From: JBBRMQ01 sp038230775
GTDB lineage: Bacteria; Acidobacteriota; Thermoanaerobaculia; Gp7-AA8
DNA: 12,764 nucleotides
Direction: 5' to 3'
Assembly: GCA_038230775.1 (NCBI GenBank)
Contig: JBBRMQ010000119.1
Span: forward strand, 1-12,764
A model generated the notes under the pieces. That model was not told the DNA's origin and did not search any database. It saw nothing but the letters and a program-made list of their open reading frames with translations. Positions 1-6,731 of this stretch are shown here, in pieces. Numbering within the stretch: the stretch's first letter is position 1; the number at the start of each line of letters is the position of its first letter. A program made the position numbers and the translations under genes.

Positions 1-426
1 GATCCCGGCAGCGTCAAGAAGGCGATCGATGCGATTACCGGAGGGCTCGGCGTCGACGTCGTCCTCGAGATGTCCGGCTCCCCCGCCGCCATCAACTTCG
101 GGCTGGACATCGTGAGGATGGGAGGTTTCCTGTCGCTGTTAGGCCTGCCCGCCGGACACGCGGTGACCATCGACGACTACACACGCAACGTAATCTTCAA
201 GGGTGTGACGCTGCAGGGGATCATCGGACGGCGGATGTATTCGACATGGCAGCGCATGCTTTCGCTTCTGCGGTCCGGGCTCGACGTCGAGTGGGTGGTC
301 CAGGCCACGTACGACTCTCTGGACGGTTTTCACGACGGCATGGCGAAGTTCGATCGCCATGAAGCGCTCAAAGTCGTGTTCTTCCCCGAGGGCGAGGCAA
401 AGGCGCAGGCTCGTCTGGGGCGATGA
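1..426 (+). CDS. tdh: L-threonine 3-dehydrogenase-like zinc alcohol dehydrogenase, C-terminal part
   Basis: The reading frame is open from base 1, so this is the last 141 residues of a medium-chain dehydrogenase whose start lies left of the window. What is visible is the second half of the NAD-binding Rossmann domain and the C-terminal lobe. The stretches VVLEMSGSPAAI, GGFLSLLGLP, VIFKGVTLQGIIGRRMYSTW and RSGLDVEWVV follow the E. coli Tdh pattern (EMSGAP, IFKG, GIYGREMFETW, SGLDL) closely. Known for the family: Tdh oxidises L-threonine to 2-amino-3-ketobutyrate using NAD+, in the cytoplasm. The catalytic-zinc cysteine and histidine would be in the missing half, so activity cannot be judged. 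Its TGA stop overlaps the next ATG (ATGA at 423-426), which implies translational coupling to the phosphofructokinase. A related sugar-alcohol dehydrogenase of the same superfamily remains possible. Confidence 0.85.
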   Translation, partial: DPGSVKKAIDAITGGLGVDVVLEMSGSPAAINFGLDIVRMGGFLSLLGLPAGHAVTIDDYTRNVIFKGVTLQGIIGRRMYSTWQRMLSLLRSGLDVEWVVQATYDSLDGFHDGMAKFDRHEALKVVFFPEGEAKAQARLGR

Positions 427-1574
427 AGCGAGTCGGCATCCTCACCGGCGGGGGCGACGTCCCCGGGCTCAACGCCGCCATCAAGGCGTTCGTCTGGCGC
501 CTTCAGGATGAGAACCACGAGATCGTCGGGCTGCGCCGCGGCTGGGGCTCGCTGCTGCACATCGTGCCCGACGACGCGGTCGACAACAGCGGCTGGATCA
601 CGCCGCTCAACAAACAGAACACGCGCGCCATCGATCGCTTCGGCGGCACCATCCTGCACACGTCGCGCGTGAACCCTTCCATCGTCAAGCCCGAACAGGT
701 TCCCTCGCATCTGCGCGGAGCGCCGGACTCGAGCGGCCGACACGATCTCACCGCGGCGGCGTTGAAGGTCATCGATTACCTGAAGCTCGACGTGATCGTC
801 GCGTTAGGCGGTGACGGGACGCTCAGTTTCGCGCGGCGTCTGCACGCCGAAGGCTTCCCGATTCTCGCCATTCCCAAGACCATGGACAACGACGTCTACG
901 GCACCGACTACTGTCTCGGCTTCTCCACCGCGATCACACGCTCCGTGCACTTCATCAACGATCTTCGCACCGGAGCCGGATCGCATGAACGCTTCCTGGT
1001 CGTGGAACTGTTCGGGCGCTACTCCGGCGAGACGTGTCTCCTCGCGGCGTACCTGAGCGGCGCGGACCGCGCGATCCTCGCGGAGGTGCCCTTTGACTGC
1101 GACCGGCTGTACCAGATGCTCGAGCGCGACAAGAAGGACAACCCGAGCAACTATGCCGTTGTGGCCATTTCCGAGGGTGCAAAGATGGTCGGAGGCAGCA
1201 CGATCGAGACCGGCGATCCCGACGCCTTCGGCAATCGAAAGCTCGGCGGGATCGGCGAGGTGGTGAGCGATGTCCTCGAGACCCGCTCGCGGGATAAGGT
1301 CATCTATCAGCGCCTCGCCTATCTCATGCGATCGGGCACGCCGGACTCGCTCGACCAGCTGGTGGCGAACAACTTCGGCATTCTGGCCGCCGATCTCTTC
1401 CGCCGCGGCGAGACCGGCAAGATGGTCGCAGTCGTTGGCGGGCGGTACACCGCAGTGCCGATCGAAATCGCGGGTGAGGCGAAGAAACGCGTGGACATCG
1501 CACGGTTCTACGACCCGGAAGCGTACCGGCCGAAGGTCGCGAACGTGATGGGCATGCCGATGTTTCTACACTAG
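423..1574 (+). CDS. 6-phosphofructokinase, PfkA superfamily (long bacterial clade)
   Basis: 383 residues. The product phosphorylates fructose 6-phosphate to fructose 1,6-bisphosphate, the committed step of glycolysis, in the cytoplasm. Visible motifs: phosphoryl-donor loop GGGDVPGLN (9-17), GGDGT (129-133), catalytic PKTMDND (151-157, with base D155), GRYSGE (198-203), and near the C-terminus LMRSGTPDSLDQ (301-312), which corresponds to the LGYxQRGGxP region of E. coli PfkA. In the standard donor code, Gly at E. coli position 104 favours ATP and Asp favours pyrophosphate; Gly or Lys at 124 goes with ATP or pyrophosphate. Here the pair is G132 and K152. This mixed combination occurs in ATP-using enzymes of the trypanosome/Entamoeba type, so ATP is the better guess. 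The protein is longer than E. coli PfkA (320 residues), with an insert around residues 45-110. The ATG is fixed by the ATGA overlap with the upstream dehydrogenase gene. Confidence 0.93.
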   Translation: MKRVGILTGGGDVPGLNAAIKAFVWRLQDENHEIVGLRRGWGSLLHIVPDDAVDNSGWITPLNKQNTRAIDRFGGTILHTSRVNPSIVKPEQVPSHLRGAPDSSGRHDLTAAALKVIDYLKLDVIVALGGDGTLSFARRLHAEGFPILAIPKTMDNDVYGTDYCLGFSTAITRSVHFINDLRTGAGSHERFLVVELFGRYSGETCLLAAYLSGADRAILAEVPFDCDRLYQMLERDKKDNPSNYAVVAISEGAKMVGGSTIETGDPDAFGNRKLGGIGEVVSDVLETRSRDKVIYQRLAYLMRSGTPDSLDQLVANNFGILAADLFRRGETGKMVAVVGGRYTAVPIEIAGEAKKRVDIARFYDPEAYRPKVANVMGMPMFLH

Positions 1575-1578
1575 TGGA

Positions 1579-1675
1579 GCCGTGACCGGCTGAAGCCGGT
1601 CCACACACAGAAGCCGTTCGCGACGTCTTTGCCCCGGGTGCCTCTGTGTGAGGACCGGCTTCAGCCGGTCACGGC
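1579..1675. repeat. REP-like palindromic repeat pair in a convergent intergenic region
   Basis: Two 33-bp arms (1579-1611 and 1643-1675) are inverted copies of each other with one mismatch, separated by 31 bp. Each arm holds its own perfect 8-bp palindrome around a 2-nt loop: GACCGGCT-GA-AGCCGGTC at 1584-1601 and the reverse-oriented copy at 1653-1670. The element lies between the 3' ends of the phosphofructokinase gene (+) and the secreted-protein gene (-), and could stop transcription from both sides. There is no long T run after the stems, so a classical intrinsic terminator is not shown. The same unit recurs at 12011-12071. Confidence 0.9.
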
Positions 1676-1690
1676 CGACCGTATCGCCTG

Positions 1691-2170
1691 TCACCTCACC
1701 AGCGCGTTGAAATCGGCATCGACCTGAAACGTCATCGTGTTGGTCTGCACTCTCGACGACGAGATGCGGCCCGCGATCGTTCCACGGCCGGCGTTGGCGT
1801 TCTTGAATCGAAACTCGACCGCCTCCTCGAGAAAGCCCCCGTCGTAGGAGCCCTTCGGATGAATGACGGAAACGTGCGTGACCTTGCCGTTGGAGGCCAG
1901 GTTGAAGATGACCGCATTGACGCCGTCCGGTACGGTCGCCTCGATCTCGTTGAGGTTGATCTCGGGGGCCAGGGCCTTATCGGTGAGAATGACGCGCGTC
2001 TCGTCCTTCCGCTTGCTGATGTCGTTGTGCTGCTTACCGATCGCGTAGGCGTACCCGAGATCGGTGCGGGTCTTGTCGATGGTGAGGCTTCCATTCGCGC
2101 GGCCAAGCTCCGCCGCGATTGCGGAGATAGCGAGCGAGAAAACAACCAGCGCAACTGCAACGTGGCGCAC
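1691..2170 (-). CDS. small secreted protein of unknown function
   Basis: 159 residues starting at a GTG at 2168-2170. The frame stays open much further upstream, into der, but a perfect AGGAGG five bases before this GTG fixes the start and gives a proper signal peptide. Residues 1-20 are a short basic start (VRH) and a hydrophobic stretch ending in AISAIAA, so export through Sec with cleavage near residue 20 is likely. The mature part (about 139 residues) contains GSLTIDKTRTDLGYAYA (27-43), DETRVILTD (56-64), GKVTHVSVIHP (95-105) and TIAGRISSS (131-139), alternating hydrophobic and polar residues that suggest a mostly beta fold. There are no cysteines and no catalytic motif. I do not recognise a named family; the style resembles uncharacterised secreted proteins common in acidobacterial genomes. 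It is transcribed alone, convergent with the phosphofructokinase gene. Confidence 0.8.
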   Translation of the reverse strand: MRHVAVALVVFSLAISAIAAELGRANGSLTIDKTRTDLGYAYAIGKQHNDISKRKDETRVILTDKALAPEINLNEIEATVPDGVNAVIFNLASNGKVTHVSVIHPKGSYDGGFLEEAVEFRFKNANAGRGTIAGRISSSRVQTNTMTFQVDADFNALVR

Positions 2171-2175
2171 GCGAG

Positions 2176-2181
2176 CCTCCT
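2176..2181 (-). promoter_or_regulatory. perfect Shine-Dalgarno AGGAGG deciding a GTG start
   Basis: On the minus strand AGGAGG is followed by five bases and the GTG at 2168-2170. It decides the start of the secreted protein, because the frame is open for almost 600 bases further upstream. Confidence 0.85.
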
Positions 2182-2197
2182 TTTTGTTGAGAGCCGC

Positions 2198-2203
2198 AGT
2201 GTA
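2198..2203 (-). promoter_or_regulatory. possible -10 element for the secreted-protein gene
   Basis: The minus strand reads TGTTACACT, an extended -10 (TG, one base, TACACT), 27 bases before the GTG start and about 16 bases before the Shine-Dalgarno. No good -35 hexamer is visible 16-18 bp upstream. This is a pattern match only. Confidence 0.35.
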
Positions 2204-2316
2204 ACATCGCGCCCAATGGATCGACCACTGAGTGTGTTGCTCACCGTCGCTCTCTCCATCGCGGCGAAAGCGCAGACGCCCTGATCGGCCACGGCGAAGC
2301 TCTGCCGAGAGCGATG

Positions 2317-3678
2317 TCAACGGGATTTGCGCTTCATTCCCTGGCGCGCGCGTATGACTAAATGGATCGGACATCCAACCAGTTGCAGTGCGTCCCGAAA
2401 CTGATTCTCGAGATAGCGCCGATACGAGAAATGGAGCGAGTCCTCCATGTTCGAGAAGAGCGCGATCGTCGTCGGTTGCGTCTTCAACTGTGTCGCGTAG
2501 TAGAAGCGCCGTTGCTTGCCGCGAACCGTCGGACCGTGATGCTGCGCAACCGCGCGCTCGAGAATCGTGTTGAGCTCCGACGTCTTGAAGCGCTTGCGAT
2601 AGCCGGCGATGATCGTGTCGATGCGCGGAAAGATCTTCTCGACGCGCCGTCCGCTCTTCGCCGAGATGAACTCCAGCGGCGCATACGGCAGGAACTTCAG
2701 CGCCTGGCGCACGTGATCCTCGAACCGTTTCGCGTCTTCCTGCGAGTGTTCGCCCGCATCCCATTTATTGACGAGGATGAGTGCAGCCTTGCCGGCATCT
2801 TCCGCGTAACCGGCGACCGTCGCATCCTGCGCGGTCGCGCCCTCGGTCGCATCGATCATCACGAGCGCGATCTCACAGCGCTCGATTGCGCGCCGCGCGG
2901 ACATCACCGCCAGCTTCTCCGCTTCGTCGGTCGTCTTGCCTTTACGGCGAATGCCCGCGGTGTCGATCAGCACGTAGCGTTTGCCGTTGCGCTCGATCTC
3001 TGAATCGATCGCGTCGCGCGTCGTGCCGGAGATCGGCGAGACGACAGCGCGTTCCTCGTTCGTCAGCCGGTTGAGCAGTGAGGACTTACCGACGTTCGGC
3101 CGGCCGATGATCGCCACACGGATCGGCGCCTCCACCGGCTCGTCGCTGGTCGCGGGCCGCGGGTCGGTGTTGACCACCTCGGTGATCGCATCGATGACGT
3201 CGTCGAGGCCTTCACCATGCTCGGCGGACACCGGCATCAGCCGGTCCAGCCCCAGCTCGTAGAACTCCGGCACGGCCTCTTCCGCATCGCGCCGGTCGAT
3301 CTTGTTGACGATGAGAATGGTTCGGGACGCGACCGGCCGCAACTCCTGCGCAATGTCCCGATCCTCCGCCATGACGCCGGAGGATCCGTCGACGACGAAG
3401 AGAATGAGGTCCGCGCCGCTCAACGCGCGCGTGGCCTGCACGCGGATCTCGTCCGCGAACGCCGACATCGGCGAGTCGCCGTACTCCAGACCACCCGTAT
3501 CGGTGAGCTCGTACGTACGTTCGTTGTCCAGCTCGATCACTTCGGACAGCCGGTCGCGCGTCATTCCCGGAAGATCGTGGATCAGCGCCCGGCGCTTCCC
3601 CGCAAGACGGTTGAAGAGCGTCGACTTGCCCACATTCGGCCGGCCGGCGATCACGATCTTTTTCAATGGCTGCGACAT
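2317..3678 (-). CDS. der: ribosome-associated GTPase Der (EngA)
   Basis: 453 residues, the normal length for Der, an essential GTPase that helps mature the 50S subunit in the cytoplasm. Two tandem G domains and a C-terminal KH-like domain are all present. Domain 1: P-loop GRPNVGKS (12-19), DTGG (60-63), NKID (125-128), SAEH (151-154). Domain 2: P-loop GRPNVGKS (192-199), DTAG (239-242), NKWD (304-307), SAKSG (339-343). An acidic linker (about 165-183, DPRPATSDEPVEAP) joins the two. The KH-like part runs from about 355 to 453 and ends in a basic tail, RQGMKRKSR. The ATG at 3676-3678 directly precedes the conserved start. No Shine-Dalgarno is visible; a -10-like TAGCAT sits nine bases upstream, so the message may be leaderless. 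It diverges from a zinc-ribbon gene with 28 bp between the start codons. Confidence 0.98.
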   Translation of the reverse strand: MSQPLKKIVIAGRPNVGKSTLFNRLAGKRRALIHDLPGMTRDRLSEVIELDNERTYELTDTGGLEYGDSPMSAFADEIRVQATRALSGADLILFVVDGSSGVMAEDRDIAQELRPVASRTILIVNKIDRRDAEEAVPEFYELGLDRLMPVSAEHGEGLDDVIDAITEVVNTDPRPATSDEPVEAPIRVAIIGRPNVGKSSLLNRLTNEERAVVSPISGTTRDAIDSEIERNGKRYVLIDTAGIRRKGKTTDEAEKLAVMSARRAIERCEIALVMIDATEGATAQDATVAGYAEDAGKAALILVNKWDAGEHSQEDAKRFEDHVRQALKFLPYAPLEFISAKSGRRVEKIFPRIDTIIAGYRKRFKTSELNTILERAVAQHHGPTVRGKQRRFYYATQLKTQPTTIALFSNMEDSLHFSYRRYLENQFRDALQLVGCPIHLVIRARQGMKRKSR

Positions 3679-3687
3679 CGGGCGGCA

Positions 3688-3697
3688 ATGCTACAAT
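3688..3697. promoter_or_regulatory. overlapping divergent -10 boxes between der and the zinc-ribbon gene
   Basis: The ten bases ATGCTACAAT hold TACAAT on the plus strand (3692-3697) and TAGCAT on the minus strand (3688-3693), sharing a central TA. Each box is exactly nine bases from its start codon (plus ATG at 3707, minus ATG at 3678). That spacing would place transcription starts within a few bases of the start codons, so both messages would be leaderless or nearly so. No convincing -35 elements are seen. Confidence 0.55.
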
Positions 3698-3706
3698 GCC
3701 CGTCCC

Positions 3707-3904
3707 ATGTCAGCGCGCGTTGAATCGAATTGTCGTCTCTGCGGTTCGCGCGTTCCTCTCCACGAAATGCACCGTTCCCTCTGCCCGGTCTGCGATGAGT
3801 ACACGCAGCATCTCGCGCTCCAGAGCAACAAGGGCCTGGACAAGATCGTGGGCGAAGTGCAGAACGGCCACGCCTTCCGCGCCGCCTCGAAGACCCAGCA
3901 CTAA
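3707..3904 (+). CDS. 65-residue zinc-ribbon protein, function unknown
   Basis: A small protein with two CxxC pairs, C9/C12 (CRLC) and C26/C29 (CPVC), spaced C-x2-C-x13-C-x2-C, the layout of a four-cysteine zinc ribbon. The remaining half (30-65: DEYTQHLALQSNKGLDKIVGE and on) looks helical and ends in a basic tail. I do not recognise a named family; zinc ribbons of this size often bind nucleic acid or a protein partner, but nothing here shows which. The ATG at 3707 is chosen because the first cysteine follows shortly and a TACAAT box lies nine bases upstream. The frame is open further left, but only through der antisense sequence. Its TAA stop overlaps the TAG stop of the convergent membrane-protein gene by four bases. 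Confidence 0.75.
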   Translation: MSARVESNCRLCGSRVPLHEMHRSLCPVCDEYTQHLALQSNKGLDKIVGEVQNGHAFRAASKTQH

Positions 3905-5253
3905 AACAAGAATCCCCACATCGGCACGTAGTGCGACGCGACCCAGAAGAGGTACGCGCCGACGGCCGTGTTGAAGAAGTTCATGGTCGTGTTCGGAACG
4001 TTGCGAACATACGCCCCTGCGATGCTCTCGATGTACGAGCCAATGAAGCCGCACAGCGTGATCACGATGATCGTGTTCGCCTTGTCGATCTCCACCGATC
4101 CCGCGAAGCCCGGCCGCAGGCGATGGATGATCATCGCCACTCCCGCGATGGCGACGAGGAGCGAGGCGATCAATCCCGCGAGCGTTCCCGCGATTGAGAT
4201 CGCACCTTCGGTGCCGCGCTCGACGCGACGAAACGTGAGCGGAAGAAACGCTCGCTTCCCAAACAACTGGCCGATCTCAGACCCGGCGGTGTCCGCGGCT
4301 GCGGTGGCTAGAGCGCTGATCCCCATCAACAGCGGCACCAGCCCGAGCCCGCGCCAGTACGCGATGGCGCATAGCGCGGCAACGCCCGCATTCGCGAACG
4401 CGTGCTCAACGCTCCGGCGGCCATCGTTCTCCTGGGCCAGCCCTGCCGCAGACTTTCGTCGATATCCGAGCTTCGTGCAGGCCGTCCCGATGATGAAGAA
4501 CGCGATGAGCGCGACATAGATCGACGGGCTGCCGGCGATCACCACGTCGCCGATCAGCCAGCCGAAGACTGCGCCCGGGAAGTCGACGGCTCGAAGCACG
4601 TAGCCGAGGATGGCGAAGACCGTGTTAGCGATGATCCACGACCAGAGCACCGGAGGATGGACATCGGCACCGACCAGCGGCTGAATCGCAAGAACCGCCA
4701 GCGTCGCCGCGGCGGCGAATGGAACGGTGATGTTGTCATCGACGCCGGTGGGCATCGACTCGACCAACGCGCTGACGACCACCGCCGCGATGACGATCGT
4801 TATCGCCGGACCGCCGAACAGCATGGCGATCCCGATCGCAGCGGCAGCCCCGGCGATCAGAAACGCGAGAAAGCCGCCCCAGCTTTTCGCGCGATTCCAC
4901 GGCAGCGGTGCCAGCGGCGCGGCGCGACCAATCAGCGTGGCAAAACCGTCGCCGAACGCGAGGATCGCCCACGCCACCGCTGCAAGCTCGATATGCCAGT
5001 TGAATGTGAGAATCAGCAGGCCGACCGCGAGCGGGTACGCGATGATGCCCTGGTCGTAGCCCCGCTCGTGCCGTGCGACGCGGCGTCCGAACACGCGGTG
5101 CAGCAGAAGCCAGTTGCCGATCACCGCGAGCACACAGATCGCGGCCGCGATCCGCCAGGGAATCCATTTGAGTGCAATTGCGCCGAAGCCGAAGGCGATA
5201 TGGATCGCTTTCCGGAGTGTTTCGCTGGTTTCGTGCTGCGCTGGTTCGCTCAT
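3901..5253 (-). CDS. membrane fusion protein: prenol (phytol/dolichol) kinase-like domain plus DUF92 (VTE6/TMEM19-like) domain
   Basis: 450 residues, strongly hydrophobic, about a dozen membrane segments. Residues 1-225 look like the phytol/dolichol kinase - CDP-diglyceride synthase group: RKAIHI (14-19), FGDGFATLIGR (100-110), NRAKSWGGFLAFL (120-132) and VESMPTGVDDNITVP (164-178). Residues about 226-450 look like DUF92: TKLGYRRK (260-267), GRRSVEHAFANAG (278-290), ADTAGSEIGQLFGKR (320-334), VERGTEGAISIAGTLAG (344-360), NFFNTAVGA (425-433). Known: plant VTE5 phosphorylates phytol and the DUF92 protein VTE6 adds the second phosphate. Inferred: one polypeptide could turn a prenol into its diphosphate; the true substrate is unknown. 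The ATG at 5253 is preferred; a TTG at 5268 would add five residues and nearly touch the divergent start. The stop overlaps that of the zinc-ribbon gene. Confidence 0.85.
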   Translation of the reverse strand: MSEPAQHETSETLRKAIHIAFGFGAIALKWIPWRIAAAICVLAVIGNWLLLHRVFGRRVARHERGYDQGIIAYPLAVGLLILTFNWHIELAAVAWAILAFGDGFATLIGRAAPLAPLPWNRAKSWGGFLAFLIAGAAAAIGIAMLFGGPAITIVIAAVVVSALVESMPTGVDDNITVPFAAAATLAVLAIQPLVGADVHPPVLWSWIIANTVFAILGYVLRAVDFPGAVFGWLIGDVVIAGSPSIYVALIAFFIIGTACTKLGYRRKSAAGLAQENDGRRSVEHAFANAGVAALCAIAYWRGLGLVPLLMGISALATAAADTAGSEIGQLFGKRAFLPLTFRRVERGTEGAISIAGTLAGLIASLLVAIAGVAMIIHRLRPGFAGSVEIDKANTIIVITLCGFIGSYIESIAGAYVRNVPNTTMNFFNTAVGAYLFWVASHYVPMWGFLF

Positions 5254-5258
5254 CCCTT

Positions 5259-5268
5259 TACAATTCAA
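5259..5268. promoter_or_regulatory. candidate overlapping divergent -10 boxes in a 17-bp gene gap
   Basis: TACAAT on the plus strand (5259-5264) ends six bases before the glycosyltransferase ATG at 5271, the spacing expected if transcription starts at the ATG itself. On the minus strand TTGAAT (5263-5268) is a weaker -10 match nine bases before the prenol-kinase ATG at 5253. Only 17 bp separate the two start codons, so both promoters must lie partly within the opposite coding region. Confidence 0.5.
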
Positions 5269-5270
5269 TC

Positions 5271-6731
5271 ATGTCGGAGGCAAAACCTCTCCTCTCCGTG
5301 ATCGTGCCCTGCTACAACGAGCGGGCCACGGTGGCGGAACTGTTGCGCCGCGTCAAGGCAGTTCCCATCGAGAAAGAGATCGTCGTCATCGACGACAAGT
5401 CGACGGACGGATCGAAAGACGTCGTCGCGGCCCTCGCCGCCGAGTGGCCGGAGATCCGCCACCTTCTCCAGCCGTTCAATCAGGGCAAAGGCGCGGCCAT
5501 CCGTCGAGGCATTCAGGAAGCGCGCGGCGACATCGTGCTGATCCAGGACGCGGACCTCGAGTACGACCCCGAGGAGTATCCGAAGCTGATTCAGCCGATT
5601 CTGGATGGACATGCGGACGTCGTCTTCGGATCGCGCTTCGAAGGCTACCCCCGCCGCGTGATGCTCTACTGGCACCGCCTCGGAAACATGCTCCTCACTC
5701 ACCTGTCGAACATGATGACGAACCTCGATCTCACCGACATGGAGACCTGCTACAAGGTCTTCCGTCGCGAGGTCATCCAGTCGATCAACCTGCAGTCGAA
5801 CCGGTTCGGCATCGAGCCGGAGATCACGGCGAAGCTCGCCCGGCGCGGCTACCGGATCTTCGAGGTCCCGATCTCGTACTACGGACGCGACTACTGGGAA
5901 GGCAAGAAGATCAGCTGGAAGGACGGGTTCAGCGCAATCTGGACGATCTTGAAATACGGGCTCACTCACGATCCCGCCAGCGAGCCTTCGACGTACAAGA
6001 CGCTTCGCCGTCTCGACTCGCTGCAACGATACAACCAATGGATCTGGGAACGCCTGCAGCCGTATGTCGGGCAACGCGTGCTCGAGGTGGGTGCAGGCTC
6101 GGGAACGATGACCCGGTTTCTCTACGGCCGCGAATTGATCGTCGCCACCGACAAGGAGACGCCCTACGTCGATCGCTTGCGTAACGCATTCCGGCGGCGG
6201 CCGGGCATCATGGTCGAGAGGCTTGATCTCGACAACGACGCGGCCCTCGAACTGTCGCGCTATTCGTTCGACACCGTCCTCTGCATCAACGTTCTCGAGC
6301 ACACGGTCGACGATGCAGCCGCGCTCCGGCGCGTTCATCAACTGCTGATACCAGGCGGCAGGGTCATCGTATTCAGCCCGGCGGGGCACGACCTGTTTGG
6401 ATCGCTCGATCGCGGCGTCGGCCACGAGCGACGGTACGAGAAAGAGGAGCTGGCGGCGAAGCTGCGCGATGCGGGCTTCGACGTCGAGCAGATGTCGTTT
6501 CAGAATCAGGCCGGCCGCCTCGCCTGGTGGATCAACTCCCGGCTTCTGAAGCGCCAATCGCTTCCGGCAGCGCAGTCGCGGTTGTTCGATCGCTTCGTCC
6601 CGCTGTTCAAGCGCGTCGAGGGGAACGATCCATCCTCCGGGCTCAGTCTCGTCGCGATCGGACGCAAGGCCGCAAATGCGCAGTTGCCGGAGCGAGAGAG
6701 CGCTCTGGCCACGGCGGGCGCGGCGCCTTGA
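5271..6731 (+). CDS. glycosyltransferase family 2 fused to a class I methyltransferase
   Basis: 486 residues in two domains. Residues 1-235 are a GT-A fold glycosyltransferase of the dolichyl-phosphate-mannose synthase type: SVIVPCYNE (9-17), VVIDDKSTDGS (38-48), NQGKGAAIRRG (70-80), and the metal-binding DAD (93-95) followed by LEYDPEEY. Residues about 250-465 are an SAM-dependent methyltransferase: glycine-rich loop VLEVGAGSG (270-278), acidic ATDKE (292-296), and CINVLEH (338-344). No transmembrane anchor is evident, so the enzyme is cytoplasmic or peripheral. Known for the family: the GT2 domain moves a sugar from a nucleotide sugar to a polyprenyl phosphate or another acceptor. The methyltransferase substrate is unknown. 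The ATG at 5271 lies just before the conserved start. Its TGA overlaps the TTG of the next gene (TTGA, 6728-6731), so the two are translationally coupled, which suggests that GDP-mannose is the donor. Confidence 0.92.
   Translation: MSEAKPLLSVIVPCYNERATVAELLRRVKAVPIEKEIVVIDDKSTDGSKDVVAALAAEWPEIRHLLQPFNQGKGAAIRRGIQEARGDIVLIQDADLEYDPEEYPKLIQPILDGHADVVFGSRFEGYPRRVMLYWHRLGNMLLTHLSNMMTNLDLTDMETCYKVFRREVIQSINLQSNRFGIEPEITAKLARRGYRIFEVPISYYGRDYWEGKKISWKDGFSAIWTILKYGLTHDPASEPSTYKTLRRLDSLQRYNQWIWERLQPYVGQRVLEVGAGSGTMTRFLYGRELIVATDKETPYVDRLRNAFRRRPGIMVERLDLDNDAALELSRYSFDTVLCINVLEHTVDDAAALRRVHQLLIPGGRVIVFSPAGHDLFGSLDRGVGHERRYEKEELAAKLRDAGFDVEQMSFQNQAGRLAWWINSRLLKRQSLPAAQSRLFDRFVPLFKRVEGNDPSSGLSLVAIGRKAANAQLPERESALATAGAAP

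Noticed and set aside
1579..1675. CRISPR-like array from the repeated 30-bp units
   Set aside because: Only two inverted units per locus, no regular spacers and no cas genes; the internal palindromes and inverted pairing fit REP-like elements.
2299..2312. Possible terminator after der
   Set aside because: The stem is only 5 bp with no T run on the minus strand, too weak to call.
2171..2764. Long N-terminal extension of the secreted protein into der
   Set aside because: A perfect AGGAGG plus a signal peptide at 2170 mark the true start; the extension is antisense-like and out of frame with der.
4402..5301. 299-codon open frame on the plus strand opposite the membrane fusion protein
   Set aside because: Very rich in Arg and Asp, no motif, and it overlaps the glycosyltransferase start in a different frame.
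5265..6557. 430-codon open frame on the minus strand opposite the glycosyltransferase-methyltransferase gene
   Set aside because: The plus strand has complete, recognisable domains. The minus frame has no motif and is rich in Arg, Asp and Val, as expected from antisense of GC-rich codons.
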